64,000 nt of DNA from Leptospiraceae bacterium (GCA_016711485.1 JADJSX010000023.1:1505001-1569000); one strand, 5' to 3'; numbered from the stretch's first letter, positions 53,468 through 62,591 are shown. Notes: generated from the sequence alone by a model not told the origin. Made by a program: numbers and translations.

Positions 53468-56400
53468 ATGAGTGCTCGAATTAAAAAAAGCTTTATTATT
53501 TTACTTCTACGGCTACTCATAACTATCCTCATTCCATACTTCGCTAGTTGCAATATAATCAAAGGTGACCTAATTCTTCCACAGATTTTAGTATTCCTAA
53601 AAGTGATAACGGGTAATACAAGTAATTCAGAAATTACTGCTCCTAGTTTTTCACCTACTGCTGGAAATTATACATCTGCACAATCTGTAACAATCAGCAC
53701 ACAGACAGAAGGGGCAATTCTTTGTTTTACGCTAGATGCGTCAACTCCGACTTGTGATACAATCGCAAGTTGTTCAAATGGAACATTGTATTCTAGTCCA
53801 ATTTCGATTGTGTCTACTACGACAATAAAAGCGATTGCTTGCAAAGCGAATAACGTCCAATCGACGGTGGCAACCGGAATTTATACAATCGGAGTTGCCG
53901 GGGATACAACTCCACCAACTGTCTCATCGACAACACCAGCGGATAATGCTAATAGCATTGCAACTAATGCGACAATCAGTATTGCTTTTTCCGAACCAAT
54001 CAATGCGGCTACTCTTACGACAATTACAGTAGCTGGAGCCTGTTCTGGTTCTTTACAGGTTTCGTCGGATAATTTTGCAACTTGTATAGGTATGACAGCT
54101 AACGCACCAACTATGTCGAGTGGAGACACGGTATCTACGATGACTCCGGCTACATTACTTACAGGTTCGACCATTTATAAAATCCGTGTTACAACTGCCA
54201 TAACAGATTATTCCGGTAATTCTTTATTATCCGTATATACGAGCACAACTGGATTTACAACGGGAGAGCCTCCTAGTGCATTGACTTACACTGGAAGCCC
54301 GTATACTTATACGCAAAATTTTGCTGTTGTAAATAATATTCCTACGTTTACAGGAACGATAACTAGTTGCACTTCTATTCCTCTTATGCCGTCTGGTTTG
54401 ACTCTTGAATTTGATTGTAGAATTTTTGGAACTCCGACTTCAGCCTTTTCTGCAACTGGATTTACGATTACTGCTAGTAATGCTATTGGCAGTACAACGG
54501 CTAATATTGTTATGACGGTCGTGGAGATGAATATAATTCTTTCTGCGTATCCTGCCACAATCAATGAAGGAGGAATTGAAAATTTTAATGTCCGATTAAG
54601 TGCAGAGCCTGTTACGTCGTTAACTGTTACACTTTCGTCAGGAACAGCAAGTGCCCTAACCGTTTCACCGAACTCGATTACATTTGATGATGTCTGTCCT
54701 GGGGCAAATTGTTGGTCTACGGATCGGACTCTAACTATGACCGGTGTAGAAGATGCAAATACTACAGCAGAGACAGTTACAATAACCGCGTCTGCACCCG
54801 CCGTTACAAATGCGTTATTTACTATAGATACGGTTGATAATGATTTTCCGTGTGTGGCTGGACCCGTTTCAAATAAGATTTCCTATGTCATTGTGGATAC
54901 TAGCTCTACGCCTAACACCTATAAGGCTATTGTATCTAACTTAGATGGAAGTTCAGCTTGCGTTGCATATACAATTTCTGCTACAGGCTCAGCAATGAGT
55001 GTTGTTAAATTTTCACCGGATAATACTAAATTGCTTTTACTTCATTCATCATCAGGACCTGTTTATCATATCTCTACCATTAATGTTGATGGAACAGGAT
55101 TTCAAACGTTGAGAAGTTCGGCTACTTTTCCAAATTGGGCTTATGGGGCTTGGGCTGAGTGGTTTGATAATAATTCTTATCTTTACAGTGAAAATGGACA
55201 TGTCTATAAATCTAATTTAGACGGAACAGGTAATGGCATATATATCAACTATACTTCCATTGGAATAACAGGAGGTTCTGATGGAATTGGGGCAATGATA
55301 CGATCGCCAGATGGAGCAAATATAATGTTTATGAACCATGGACCAGGGAATACTTACCATTATCTGTATAAAATTAATTCCGATGGAATCACAGGGTTTA
55401 CTGACTTAGGTGTTTATACTTATAACAATATATTTTATTACTCCCCTGACAGCTCTAAAATAGCCTACGCAGTCTTCTCTGGATCTTGGCAGAACTATTA
55501 TGCAAACGCAAATGGGACAGGTCAGACCAATAACAATGGCAACTTTCCTGCTACTAGCTCTGTGCTAGGTTGGTATACTAATACGGAACTTTTTTACTTT
55601 AATAACACAACAAAAATTCTTGCTACAAAGAACGTTAATGGTACGGGCAACGTCAACCGATTCACTGTCGGGGCTACGGAGCAAATTTTAAACCTAGATT
55701 ATACGTTACCCGCTATAGTAACAACTGTGTATTGGGATAACGCTACTCGTCCGCGCATTACAACTTGGGATGCTTCTTCTTATGTTGTCAACTGGGGTGG
55801 GCTTGCATCCGCGGTGAATTATAAAATTTATTACTGGACGACCGTTTGGAATTTTGAGCAAGTAACTACTTCAACAACTGTATTACTAGGAGGTAATATC
55901 AATAATTCCAGAAAAATTTGTGCAGTTGATAGTGGGGCGGTGGAGTATGACTGCAAGATAGTTTATCCAGCATGGCGAAACGGATATCCTGATCTGCCAT
56001 CACGCGAAATTAGCGGAAGTTTCTTTGATGATTTCAATGATGCTAGTATTGGTTTAGCTTTTGCAAAAATTCGTCCAGCGCAAATGACTGAGGGTAGCGG
56101 TTATTTACAATTAAACCAAAATATCACAGATATGGGACCCGCAGTTGGTTTGTATTATAATAGAGGGACTAATCGGTATATGCGTATTAGCTGGAAACAT
56201 TTCGCTCATCGAGCGGGAAATTATTTTTCAGCTAGCTTAACAGTACAAGAAGTAACACTGGGCTTACAATGGCTAAACCATGGTATGTGGTATTATGATT
56301 ATAATAACCCTCCTTACGATATTCCTTGCTACGGTTGGTGCAATAATTTGAATGAATTCTCTGATAATATGGTATATAGTAGAACTCCCAACACAACCTT

Positions 56401-56629
56401 ATCAGGAACACAAATTTTTGATGCATGGATGGATGCAGAGGTAGTGATTGATTTTGTTGCAGGGACTGTTACTTCTAAGTTAAATGGAACGACGTATCCG
56501 AGCACATCAATTCGCACCGATTGGGGAAGTAAGATTGGATTACAATTTTCTCCTTATGGTTGGAATACGGGTCATTTTATTCGCATTGATGACTTGTCGA
56601 TCCAAAGTCAGAATACACCTTTTCCGTGA
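53468..56629 (+). CDS. mosaic lipoprotein: chitobiase-like, Big_5, Calx-beta-like, propeller and lectin-like domains
   Basis: A 1053-residue secreted protein with lipobox-like IPYFASCNI. Visible modules are a chitobiase C-terminal-like domain (TEGAILCFTLDASTP, residues about 55-140); a Big_5-type Ig domain (DTTPPTVSSTTPADNANS, to about 260); a putative-Ig segment (PSALTYTGSPYTYTQ); and a Calx-beta-like domain (AYPATINEGGIENFNVRLS). Next comes a TolB/WD-like propeller (FSPDNTKLLLL, INVDGTGFQ, SPDGANIMFM; about 480-720). A LamG-like C-terminal domain (ISGSFFDDFNDASIG onward) ends it. The base composition is GC-richer and the text Thr/Ser-rich compared with neighbours, hinting at different origin or selection. 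Likely a surface adhesin or sensor. Confidence 0.7.
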   Translation: MSARIKKSFIILLLRLLITILIPYFASCNIIKGDLILPQILVFLKVITGNTSNSEITAPSFSPTAGNYTSAQSVTISTQTEGAILCFTLDASTPTCDTIASCSNGTLYSSPISIVSTTTIKAIACKANNVQSTVATGIYTIGVAGDTTPPTVSSTTPADNANSIATNATISIAFSEPINAATLTTITVAGACSGSLQVSSDNFATCIGMTANAPTMSSGDTVSTMTPATLLTGSTIYKIRVTTAITDYSGNSLLSVYTSTTGFTTGEPPSALTYTGSPYTYTQNFAVVNNIPTFTGTITSCTSIPLMPSGLTLEFDCRIFGTPTSAFSATGFTITASNAIGSTTANIVMTVVEMNIILSAYPATINEGGIENFNVRLSAEPVTSLTVTLSSGTASALTVSPNSITFDDVCPGANCWSTDRTLTMTGVEDANTTAETVTITASAPAVTNALFTIDTVDNDFPCVAGPVSNKISYVIVDTSSTPNTYKAIVSNLDGSSACVAYTISATGSAMSVVKFSPDNTKLLLLHSSSGPVYHISTINVDGTGFQTLRSSATFPNWAYGAWAEWFDNNSYLYSENGHVYKSNLDGTGNGIYINYTSIGITGGSDGIGAMIRSPDGANIMFMNHGPGNTYHYLYKINSDGITGFTDLGVYTYNNIFYYSPDSSKIAYAVFSGSWQNYYANANGTGQTNNNGNFPATSSVLGWYTNTELFYFNNTTKILATKNVNGTGNVNRFTVGATEQILNLDYTLPAIVTTVYWDNATRPRITTWDASSYVVNWGGLASAVNYKIYYWTTVWNFEQVTTSTTVLLGGNINNSRKICAVDSGAVEYDCKIVYPAWRNGYPDLPSREISGSFFDDFNDASIGLAFAKIRPAQMTEGSGYLQLNQNITDMGPAVGLYYNRGTNRYMRISWKHFAHRAGNYFSASLTVQEVTLGLQWLNHGMWYYDYNNPPYDIPCYGWCNNLNEFSDNMVYSRTPNTTLSGTQIFDAWMDAEVVIDFVAGTVTSKLNGTTYPSTSIRTDWGSKIGLQFSPYGWNTGHFIRIDDLSIQSQNTPFP

Positions 56630-56686
56630 GGTTTGTCTGGACTATGATGCGTATGAATAAAGATGATTTAAGACTAACAATGATTT

Positions 56687-56836
56687 ACCTATCCCCCAAT
56701 TTTATTCTACTTGTAGGATATTCACCATTACCCCCCTTTCCGAGCTTTTCCCCTTTTCTAAAGGGTTTAGGGGATTTTCGGAAAGGGGGGATACTTATTT
56801 TCGTTGCACAATACGTGCATATCTGGGGGGATAGGT
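56687..56836. repeat. nested palindromic element
   Basis: The outer arms are ACCTATCCCCCA (56687-56698) and TGGGGGGATAGGT (56824-56836). The inner arms are CCCCCCTTTCCGA (56731-56743) and TCGGAAAGGGGGG (56778-56790), a 13-bp perfect stem, with further CCCC/GGGG pairing inside. The whole could fold as one long cruciform. No gene is supported across it. It directly follows a unit related to the repeat at 41214. Confidence 0.6.
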
Positions 56837-56845
56837 CGTAATGAA

Positions 56846-57091
56846 TCAAAATTCAGACAAAAGTCTATCTTTACGGATTTCCTTTTTCCAAGCAACTGGA
56901 TTGGGGATAATATGCTTTAAACCCCCATTTTCAGCAATTTTTCTTAGATGTTTTAGAGCTTCAACTGAATTAGGAATTTTATTTTTTGGAGAATCTATTT
57001 CAGGGAGAATACGGCAGTGTAGCCGCTTTGCCATAAGTAAAATTATTTCGGCATCTTCTGGATTTTGGACTTCAATCGTAATGGTTTGCAT
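56846..57091 (-). CDS. orphan antitoxin-like small protein
   Basis: An 81-residue protein beginning MQTITIEVQNPEDAEIILLMAKRLHCRI and ending with a basic helix, in the style of small Phd/YefM-like or PIN-associated antitoxins; the exact family is uncertain. Start ATG 57091 has GAGG seven bases upstream, which is better than the earlier in-frame ATG at 57139. No toxin gene follows; the downstream side is a palindromic repeat. A fragment of a relative lies at 40368. Confidence 0.5.
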   Translation of the reverse strand: MQTITIEVQNPEDAEIILLMAKRLHCRILPEIDSPKNKIPNSVEALKHLRKIAENGGLKHIIPNPVAWKKEIRKDRLLSEF

Positions 57092-57461
57092 TCTATTGCC
57101 TCGCATTTCAAATAGACAAGGCTTAATTCTTTTTGTCAAATTGATTTTTCACAAAAAAGGATTGCGAAGGGTAATAAAGCCTATACCTTGCGCAACAATT
57201 TCATATTTAGGAATTTATTTATTTTCCCAAAATAAAAATGGAAAGGAATAGAATGATAAAAACACAAATGAATAAATATAAACTTCATAGAATCTTATTA
57301 TTCTTGGGATTCCCGACCGAGAACGAAACTCAATGTTTCTCCCTCTGGTCGAAACATAATGGGAATGACAGCTATAGTATTAGTCGTCATTTTGACAAGC
57401 TCAATGACGGTAAAAATACCATCGCATCCTCTTTTATCGGTGGTAATCTTAAGGAAGCCTC
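57092..57461. other. intergenic region with copies of the 2.3-kb repeat family
   Basis: It contains 57321-57362, where CTCAATGTTTCTCCCTC and GGTCGAAACATAATGG stand side by side. These are the reverse complement of two blocks of the repeat at 2138-2415. A short inverted repeat, GTCATT..AATGAC, follows at 57391-57414. A 79-codon frame runs through but looks incidental. Confidence 0.5.
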
Positions 57462-59480
57462 ATGCCTAAATCCCTAGAAACCTATTTCGAAGAAAAGTTT
57501 GAGACGACAGCTAAACGGCAGGACAAGCTGGGCGAGAAAGACTCTAAAGTAAATAGCACAGAGATTAACTGGAGTTTACAGCTAAAGCTAATGGCGATTA
57601 ACTCCCTAATTGTAATTTCTACTTGTGCTATTATCATTACTGTTGCTACATACTTTTTTAAAGAAGACAACGAGATACGAATAAAGGAAGAGAATATTCG
57701 CACAGTAGAACTCTACGGGACGACCGTTCAGACTTATATGTCTTCTGTAATTCAAAAATCCAAACAGATGGGCGTTACACTAGAAAATAATACGGTTACA
57801 GACTTGCAGAAAAAACTATTTGCGAATTTGTATTTTGATTCGGATACCGATATTGTGTTTTTGGGAATTTATTCATCAGGTGGAAAGGAATTAGGACTAA
57901 CCAACTATATCGTCAACGAAGAATATACTTTAAAGAATAAAATCAAAGAATCTTTTTTTAAAGATTTAATTTTAAATAACGAGGATTCCCTTAAACGAGT
58001 TTTAAACGGTGGGGTGGTGCTTTCTAATGTAAATAAGGGAAATCAGTTCATTCCTTTTCTTGCCGTTGCCATTCCATTTACCAGAGATTTATTCGGGCAA
58101 AAGGTGATTATCTCCATTTTAAAATTAGATAATATTTTACCTACTTTCGAGAGAAAGGGGATAAGTGAAATTTACCTCGTCGATATAAATGGAAATGTAC
58201 TTGCTCACCCTGAGAAGGAAAAAGTTTTTGCCGCCTCTAATTTGATTGGCTCACCCATTGTTCAGGAGATGCTAAAAAGCCCTACCAATACAGGTCAAAA
58301 ACGATTTGAAGAGGAAAAGAAATTCTTTATAGGGAGTTTTAAAAAAGTAGATATTATTAACGGAGCAGTTATTTCCACTGTGCCAGAAGAAAAAGTATTT
58401 GAAGAAGTCTATAATATCCAACGTCGAAATATTTATATCCTAAGCATTGGACTTTGTGTTTCTCTTATCATTACATTTTTATTTGCGAAAACTATAAGTT
58501 TGCCAATCATTTCTCTACTTGCGGCTACTGTCCGTATATCCAAAGGAGATTTCAAAGTAGATATCAAAGCAAAAAATCAGGACGAGATTGGAGTTTTGAC
58601 AGAGCATTTTATTTCGATGAGTCAAGGACTAGAAGAGAGGGAACGTGTAAAAGATGCATTTGGTAGATTTGTAAATCCGAATGTAGTGGAAATGGTTTTA
58701 TCCAAAGAGCTAAAACTCGGTGGAGAAAATAAAATGTGCGCAATCTTTTTCTCGGACATACGAGGATTTACCTCTATTTCGGAAAAATTAACTCCTGAAG
58801 AAGTAGTCGAATTTCTTAACGAATACATGACCTTAATGGTAGAATGCATTGATCTTACTTTTGGGATTGTAGATAAATTTATCGGAGATGCTATCATGGC
58901 AACCTGGGGAGCTGTGGATACTATTGGTAATCCGGCAGAGAACGCAATCAATGCTTCTCTTATGATGCGAGATTCCCTGATTCGCTTCAACAAAAATAGA
59001 GGAGGGGCAAAAAAACCAATTATTAAAATCGGATGTGGAATGAATTTCGGACCGGTTATTGCAGGTCAAATCGGATCGGAAAATCGTTTGGAGTATACTG
59101 TGATTGGAGATGCTGTAAATCTTGCTTCTCGGATCGAAGCTTTGAATAAACCTTTCGGGACAGATATTCTAATCTCCGCTGATATGTATGAGGAAGTAAA
59201 AGAAATTTACGTCGTTGAAAAAATGAAACAGATTCAAGTGAAAGGAAAAGAGGAAGCACAGACTATATTTGCCGTTATCCGCAGAAAAGATGATAAGGAG
59301 CCAGATTCCCCTAACAACCTCCAAGAGTTAAGGACACTTCTAGGAATTGAATTTAATGAAGAAAAATTTGCATCCTCTGGCGATGAAGAGGAGAAGAAAT
59401 ATAGTTTCGTCGAAAATAAGACAGTAGAAGAGAAGTTGGAGGGTAAGGGTAAAAAGACTAAGAAGGATAATAATGCCTAG
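57462..59480 (+). CDS. dCACHE-HAMP class III nucleotide cyclase
   Basis: A 672-residue membrane cyclase. A cytosolic N-terminus of about 40 residues, then TM1 (LMAINSLIVISTCAIIITVATYFF). A periplasmic dCACHE-like domain follows (residues about 70-320, IYLVDINGNVLAHPEKEKVF), then TM2 (IYILSIGLCVSLIITFLF), HAMP (ISLLAATVRISKGDFKVDI) and the cyclase domain with Asp432 in FFSDIRGF and IDKFIGDAIMATWGA, GCGMNFGPVIAGQIGS. A charged tail closes it. It heads an apparent operon with the FecR-domain and DUF5683-like genes. Expected to make cAMP or cGMP on periplasmic ligand binding. Confidence 0.87.
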   Translation: MPKSLETYFEEKFETTAKRQDKLGEKDSKVNSTEINWSLQLKLMAINSLIVISTCAIIITVATYFFKEDNEIRIKEENIRTVELYGTTVQTYMSSVIQKSKQMGVTLENNTVTDLQKKLFANLYFDSDTDIVFLGIYSSGGKELGLTNYIVNEEYTLKNKIKESFFKDLILNNEDSLKRVLNGGVVLSNVNKGNQFIPFLAVAIPFTRDLFGQKVIISILKLDNILPTFERKGISEIYLVDINGNVLAHPEKEKVFAASNLIGSPIVQEMLKSPTNTGQKRFEEEKKFFIGSFKKVDIINGAVISTVPEEKVFEEVYNIQRRNIYILSIGLCVSLIITFLFAKTISLPIISLLAATVRISKGDFKVDIKAKNQDEIGVLTEHFISMSQGLEERERVKDAFGRFVNPNVVEMVLSKELKLGGENKMCAIFFSDIRGFTSISEKLTPEEVVEFLNEYMTLMVECIDLTFGIVDKFIGDAIMATWGAVDTIGNPAENAINASLMMRDSLIRFNKNRGGAKKPIIKIGCGMNFGPVIAGQIGSENRLEYTVIGDAVNLASRIEALNKPFGTDILISADMYEEVKEIYVVEKMKQIQVKGKEEAQTIFAVIRRKDDKEPDSPNNLQELRTLLGIEFNEEKFASSGDEEEKKYSFVENKTVEEKLEGKGKKTKKDNNA

Positions 59481-59662
59481 ATTTAAAGTCATTATCCCTG
59501 TCACCTCGAACAATTTCTTCGTGAGAGGTCTATTTCTCTTAGCACTATCCTTTCTTAAACAGATAGATTGCTCAAGATTTTCTTGCCTTGTGCTTGTCGC
59601 GCCCTTTGCATTCGCACGCATGAGAAGGCTGTTCGAAATGATAATAAAGGATGCTGTCTAAT
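59481..59662. repeat. intergenic repeat-like element between cyclase and FecR genes
   Basis: It contains CTGTCACCTCGAACA at 59500 and TGTTCGAAATGATAATAA at 59631, partly inverted to each other (CGAACA/TGTTCG and ATTATC/GATAAT). It shares the GTCACCTCGAA segment with 39629. A 62-codon frame overlaps the cyclase stop but resembles repeat rather than gene. Confidence 0.4.
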
Positions 59663-61561
59663 ATGAATTTTCCCCATATAAAATCCTATCTCGACAGCAC
59701 TCCGCACATGCTCTCCCTTTTCTCTATAGGCATACTACTATTCTCCTCTTTACTGTGTTTGGAATTTAGGCATTCGTCTCATTCGGGAGCAAACGAAATT
59801 ATAGGTTATGTAACGATTAAAAATAAGGCAATCAAACGAAAAGCGGATTTCACTGTAGTATGGGATGAAGTAGAAGAAAAACAACCTCTCTCTAGGCGGG
59901 ATACCATTCAGTCTGCTGCTCTTTCTAATGTATTGATTACCTTAAACGATGGGACAGAATTAAAAATAGATGAAAATAGTATGGTTCTTCTAGATTTTAC
60001 GGAAAATAAAATCAACTTGGATTTTAAGTATGGCTCTATTCAAACGAAACGAACTGGCGAAGGAGAGAATTCTCTTGTTATCCACTCAGACGGGGTAAAA
60101 GTTGATGTAACCAATGGAGACTTAAACCTAAATAAAAAAGAGAAAGAAGATTTAAACATTGTAACCACACGTGGAGAAGCTACGATTCAAAAGGGAAAAG
60201 ACGAAGTCCAACTCAAAGAAAATTCGTTAGCTATTGTAAATGAAAAAGATACACCTAAAGTCCAAGAAATGGGGATACGGCTTGTAAGCCCTGAACCTTC
60301 TACTATTTATTTTGCAAAGGAAAAATCCAAAGAGGTAAACTTTGTATGGATTACAAAAGATGCAAAGAGTAAAATACAAATTAGCCAGTATCCCAATTTT
60401 AACAAACTACTATTGGAAGAAATTTTAGATAAACCAGTGTATAAGAAATCTCTACCGATTGGTGACTATTATTGGAGGGTAACAAGTATTACCTCTATCC
60501 AAAATGGACAATCAGAAGTTCGTAAAATTTCTATACAGGAAGAAATTCCTTTTCGATACAAATATCCTTTGCCTGGGTCTGAATATAAACTCATGGACAA
60601 ACCTGTATTTGTTAGCTTTTCTTGGGATAGAGTAGAGGGTATTCAGTCTTATGTGCTTGAAATTTCTAAGTCTCAAACCTTTTCCAATATTGAAAAAAAA
60701 TTCGATATACTTACTACTAGTTTTGGAGGAGAGTTTACCGAGGAAGGAAAGTATTATTTTAGAATTCGTACTGCTTCGAATCGACCTGATTTTTCTAATA
60801 AAACATCCGACATTGGTTACTTTTCTTTGAAAAAAGAGGATTCGATTACTCCACCGACTTTAGTAAATCCAAAGAATGGAATTTCACTAGACGAAACTTC
60901 ACAGGTTTTGCTTGGATGGAAACCGGATAGAGTGTATGACTCGTTTCAAGTTTATCTTGCTGAAAATAAAGAATTTACAGTGAACGTAAGGACAGTTAAG
61001 ACAAAAGAGAATTATTCGCGAGAGGAAAATCTAAAACCCAAAACCTACTTCTGGAAAGTGATTGGACTCGGGGAAGATTCTAATCTATTAGCCTCATCTT
61101 CCGTATTTAGCTTCCAAATCAAAGAAAAAGTGATTGCTCCAACGTTGGCAGAGTCCAGGGAAATCAAAGAAGAAAATGTTGAGGAAGAACAATCTTATCC
61201 TCCTCCTATTTTACTAGAGCCGGAAGACAAACTAGTCCAAGAAGTAAAAGACAATACACAGGTAATATTTCACTGGAAAAAACAACCCCAAGAAATTGGT
61301 TATAGATTCTATTTATACAAAGAAAAGAATTTCAAAGAAGAATTAGTTTTAAAACAAGAAATCGTAAAAAATAAATTAGAACTAAATAACCCAATTTTTG
61401 CTGAGGAAGGTCGCTTTTTTTGGTTAGTAGAAAGCAAATTTAAAAAAGGGGAAACTTTTCACTATGAAAAATCCAAGAAAAGGGAATTCAAACTGATTCC
61501 TAAGTTACTCCCGCCTAAGATAAAAAAATCAGAAGAGGTCTATTTCATCCATGAAAAATAA
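59663..61561 (+). CDS. FecR-domain envelope protein with repeated FN3-like domains
   Basis: A 632-residue protein. One N-terminal membrane segment (LSLFSIGILLFSSLLCLEF) is followed by a periplasmic FecR-like domain (RRDTIQSAALSNVLITLNDGTELKIDENSMVLLDF, to about 200). Four or so beta-sandwich repeats follow, each with a W and YxWRV/FWKV strand (IGDYYWRVTSI, KTYFWKVIGL, EGRFFWLVESKF). In leptospires FecR proteins often sit beside cyclases, as here. ATG 59663 fits the AGGA spacing better than 59651. It overlaps the next gene by 11 bases. It likely has a structural or ligand-sensing role rather than classical iron signalling (inference). Confidence 0.75.
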   Translation: MNFPHIKSYLDSTPHMLSLFSIGILLFSSLLCLEFRHSSHSGANEIIGYVTIKNKAIKRKADFTVVWDEVEEKQPLSRRDTIQSAALSNVLITLNDGTELKIDENSMVLLDFTENKINLDFKYGSIQTKRTGEGENSLVIHSDGVKVDVTNGDLNLNKKEKEDLNIVTTRGEATIQKGKDEVQLKENSLAIVNEKDTPKVQEMGIRLVSPEPSTIYFAKEKSKEVNFVWITKDAKSKIQISQYPNFNKLLLEEILDKPVYKKSLPIGDYYWRVTSITSIQNGQSEVRKISIQEEIPFRYKYPLPGSEYKLMDKPVFVSFSWDRVEGIQSYVLEISKSQTFSNIEKKFDILTTSFGGEFTEEGKYYFRIRTASNRPDFSNKTSDIGYFSLKKEDSITPPTLVNPKNGISLDETSQVLLGWKPDRVYDSFQVYLAENKEFTVNVRTVKTKENYSREENLKPKTYFWKVIGLGEDSNLLASSSVFSFQIKEKVIAPTLAESREIKEENVEEEQSYPPPILLEPEDKLVQEVKDNTQVIFHWKKQPQEIGYRFYLYKEKNFKEELVLKQEIVKNKLELNNPIFAEEGRFFWLVESKFKKGETFHYEKSKKREFKLIPKLLPPKIKKSEEVYFIHEK

Positions 61562-62555
61562 GGTCAAAATTGCTTTCTTATTTCTGTTATCGCTTCCTAT
61601 CTTTTCAAATGATGTTGAATGGGAAAAAGTGAACAATGCAGATTACTATCAAATCGAAGTAATGGATTCCTTTGGTAAAGTCATTCAGAAATTTGGAACC
61701 AAACAAACTAAAACTAAAATTGAAATAGAAAAAACAGGCAAGTATAAGTATCGAATTGGATCTGCGGATAAAAACAAACGTGTCTCTTGGACGAATTGGA
61801 TTGATTTCAAAGTGCAAAACTTCATCGAAGAACCAAAAGATAAAATTATTCTCGAATGGGAAAAATTGAAATTAGCGGATGCATACCAAGTGGAGGTGTT
61901 TGACGATTACGGAAATATGGTTCATACAGAGAGGTTAACAACGAATAAACTAGGACTAAAACTAGGAGTAGGAAAGTATAAATATAGAGTTGCATCTATA
62001 AACGAACTAGGAGATAAGGCATGGACAAACTGGGAAAGGTTCGAAGTTAAGATTAAGAAGTATGATGTTCCCTATCCTTTGAATGAACCGAAGTTAGCAG
62101 AAAATTCTGAGTTGATCGAAAAAATTGAAGAATGTGATTTGAGGTGTAATGTTATTAAGCGCTCTTTTGCAATTCCCGGGTGGGGGCAATATTACAGAAA
62201 AGACGCAAATTGGAGAGTATTCGCGTATCCGCTGCTAATGTCTTCCTTGCTTTTTACTTATTATCAAGGTCATCAAACAAACCAAGAGAATGCAAAAAAG
62301 TATGACTCCGCCTTAAACACAATGTTACTAACACAGGCTGATAGTTCTAGTGGCTCCTCCTTGTTAACCTATTATTCTTATACAGAATTAACAAATGCAA
62401 GTAATGCGACAAAGCATACTTATTCCCAAGGAAATACAACGATTATTCTATTTGTTGGTATATACCTATTTAATCTTGTGGACGCTTTTTTTTTTACGAT
62501 TATTATCCGCAAGTTTCGAAAAATTTCACTAAAGAGACTCCTCCTTTTCATATAA
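61551..62555 (+). CDS. DUF5683-like membrane protein with two FN3-like repeats
   Basis: A 334-residue protein. A signal peptide ending in LPIFSN is followed by two near-identical repeats of about 80 residues (VEWEKVNNADYYQIEVMDSFGK and LEWEKLKLADAYQVEVFDDYGN, each ending W-T-N-W). A C-terminal membrane module (SFAIPGWGQYYRKDANWRVFAYPLL, then FVGIYLFNLVDAFFF) resembles DUF5683. It is translationally coupled to the FecR gene (11-base overlap). The PGxGQ module is shared with proteins at 35608 and 41361. Function unknown; it probably works with the FecR protein in the envelope. Confidence 0.7.
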   Translation: MKNKVKIAFLFLLSLPIFSNDVEWEKVNNADYYQIEVMDSFGKVIQKFGTKQTKTKIEIEKTGKYKYRIGSADKNKRVSWTNWIDFKVQNFIEEPKDKIILEWEKLKLADAYQVEVFDDYGNMVHTERLTTNKLGLKLGVGKYKYRVASINELGDKAWTNWERFEVKIKKYDVPYPLNEPKLAENSELIEKIEECDLRCNVIKRSFAIPGWGQYYRKDANWRVFAYPLLMSSLLFTYYQGHQTNQENAKKYDSALNTMLLTQADSSSGSSLLTYYSYTELTNASNATKHTYSQGNTTIILFVGIYLFNLVDAFFFTIIIRKFRKISLKRLLLFI

Positions 62556-62591
62556 ATCATTCTACCGTGAATCTTTTAGGTAAAAATGATT
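62555..62591 (+). terminator. hairpin after the cyclase-FecR-DUF5683 operon
   Basis: AATCATTCTACC (62555-62566) pairs with GGTAAAAATGATT (62579-62591), with one mismatch and one bulge, directly after the stop codon. No long T-run follows. A likely but unproven terminator. Confidence 0.45.

Noticed and set aside
56626..56841. 71-codon frame after the mosaic lipoprotein
   Set aside because: It crosses the nested palindrome and consists of translated C- and G-tracts, so it is not a plausible protein.
56841..57251. 136-codon plus-strand frame
   Set aside because: It is antisense to the better supported antitoxin-like gene (RBS and family-like sequence on the minus strand).
57238..57477. 79-codon frame before the dCACHE cyclase
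   Set aside because: It is made of repeat-family sequence shared with 2.3 kb in the opposite orientation.
59473..59661. 62-codon frame overlapping the cyclase stop (TAATG)
   Set aside because: The coupling looks attractive, but the DNA resembles an intergenic repeat with partly inverted ends also seen near 39629. No protein family fits.
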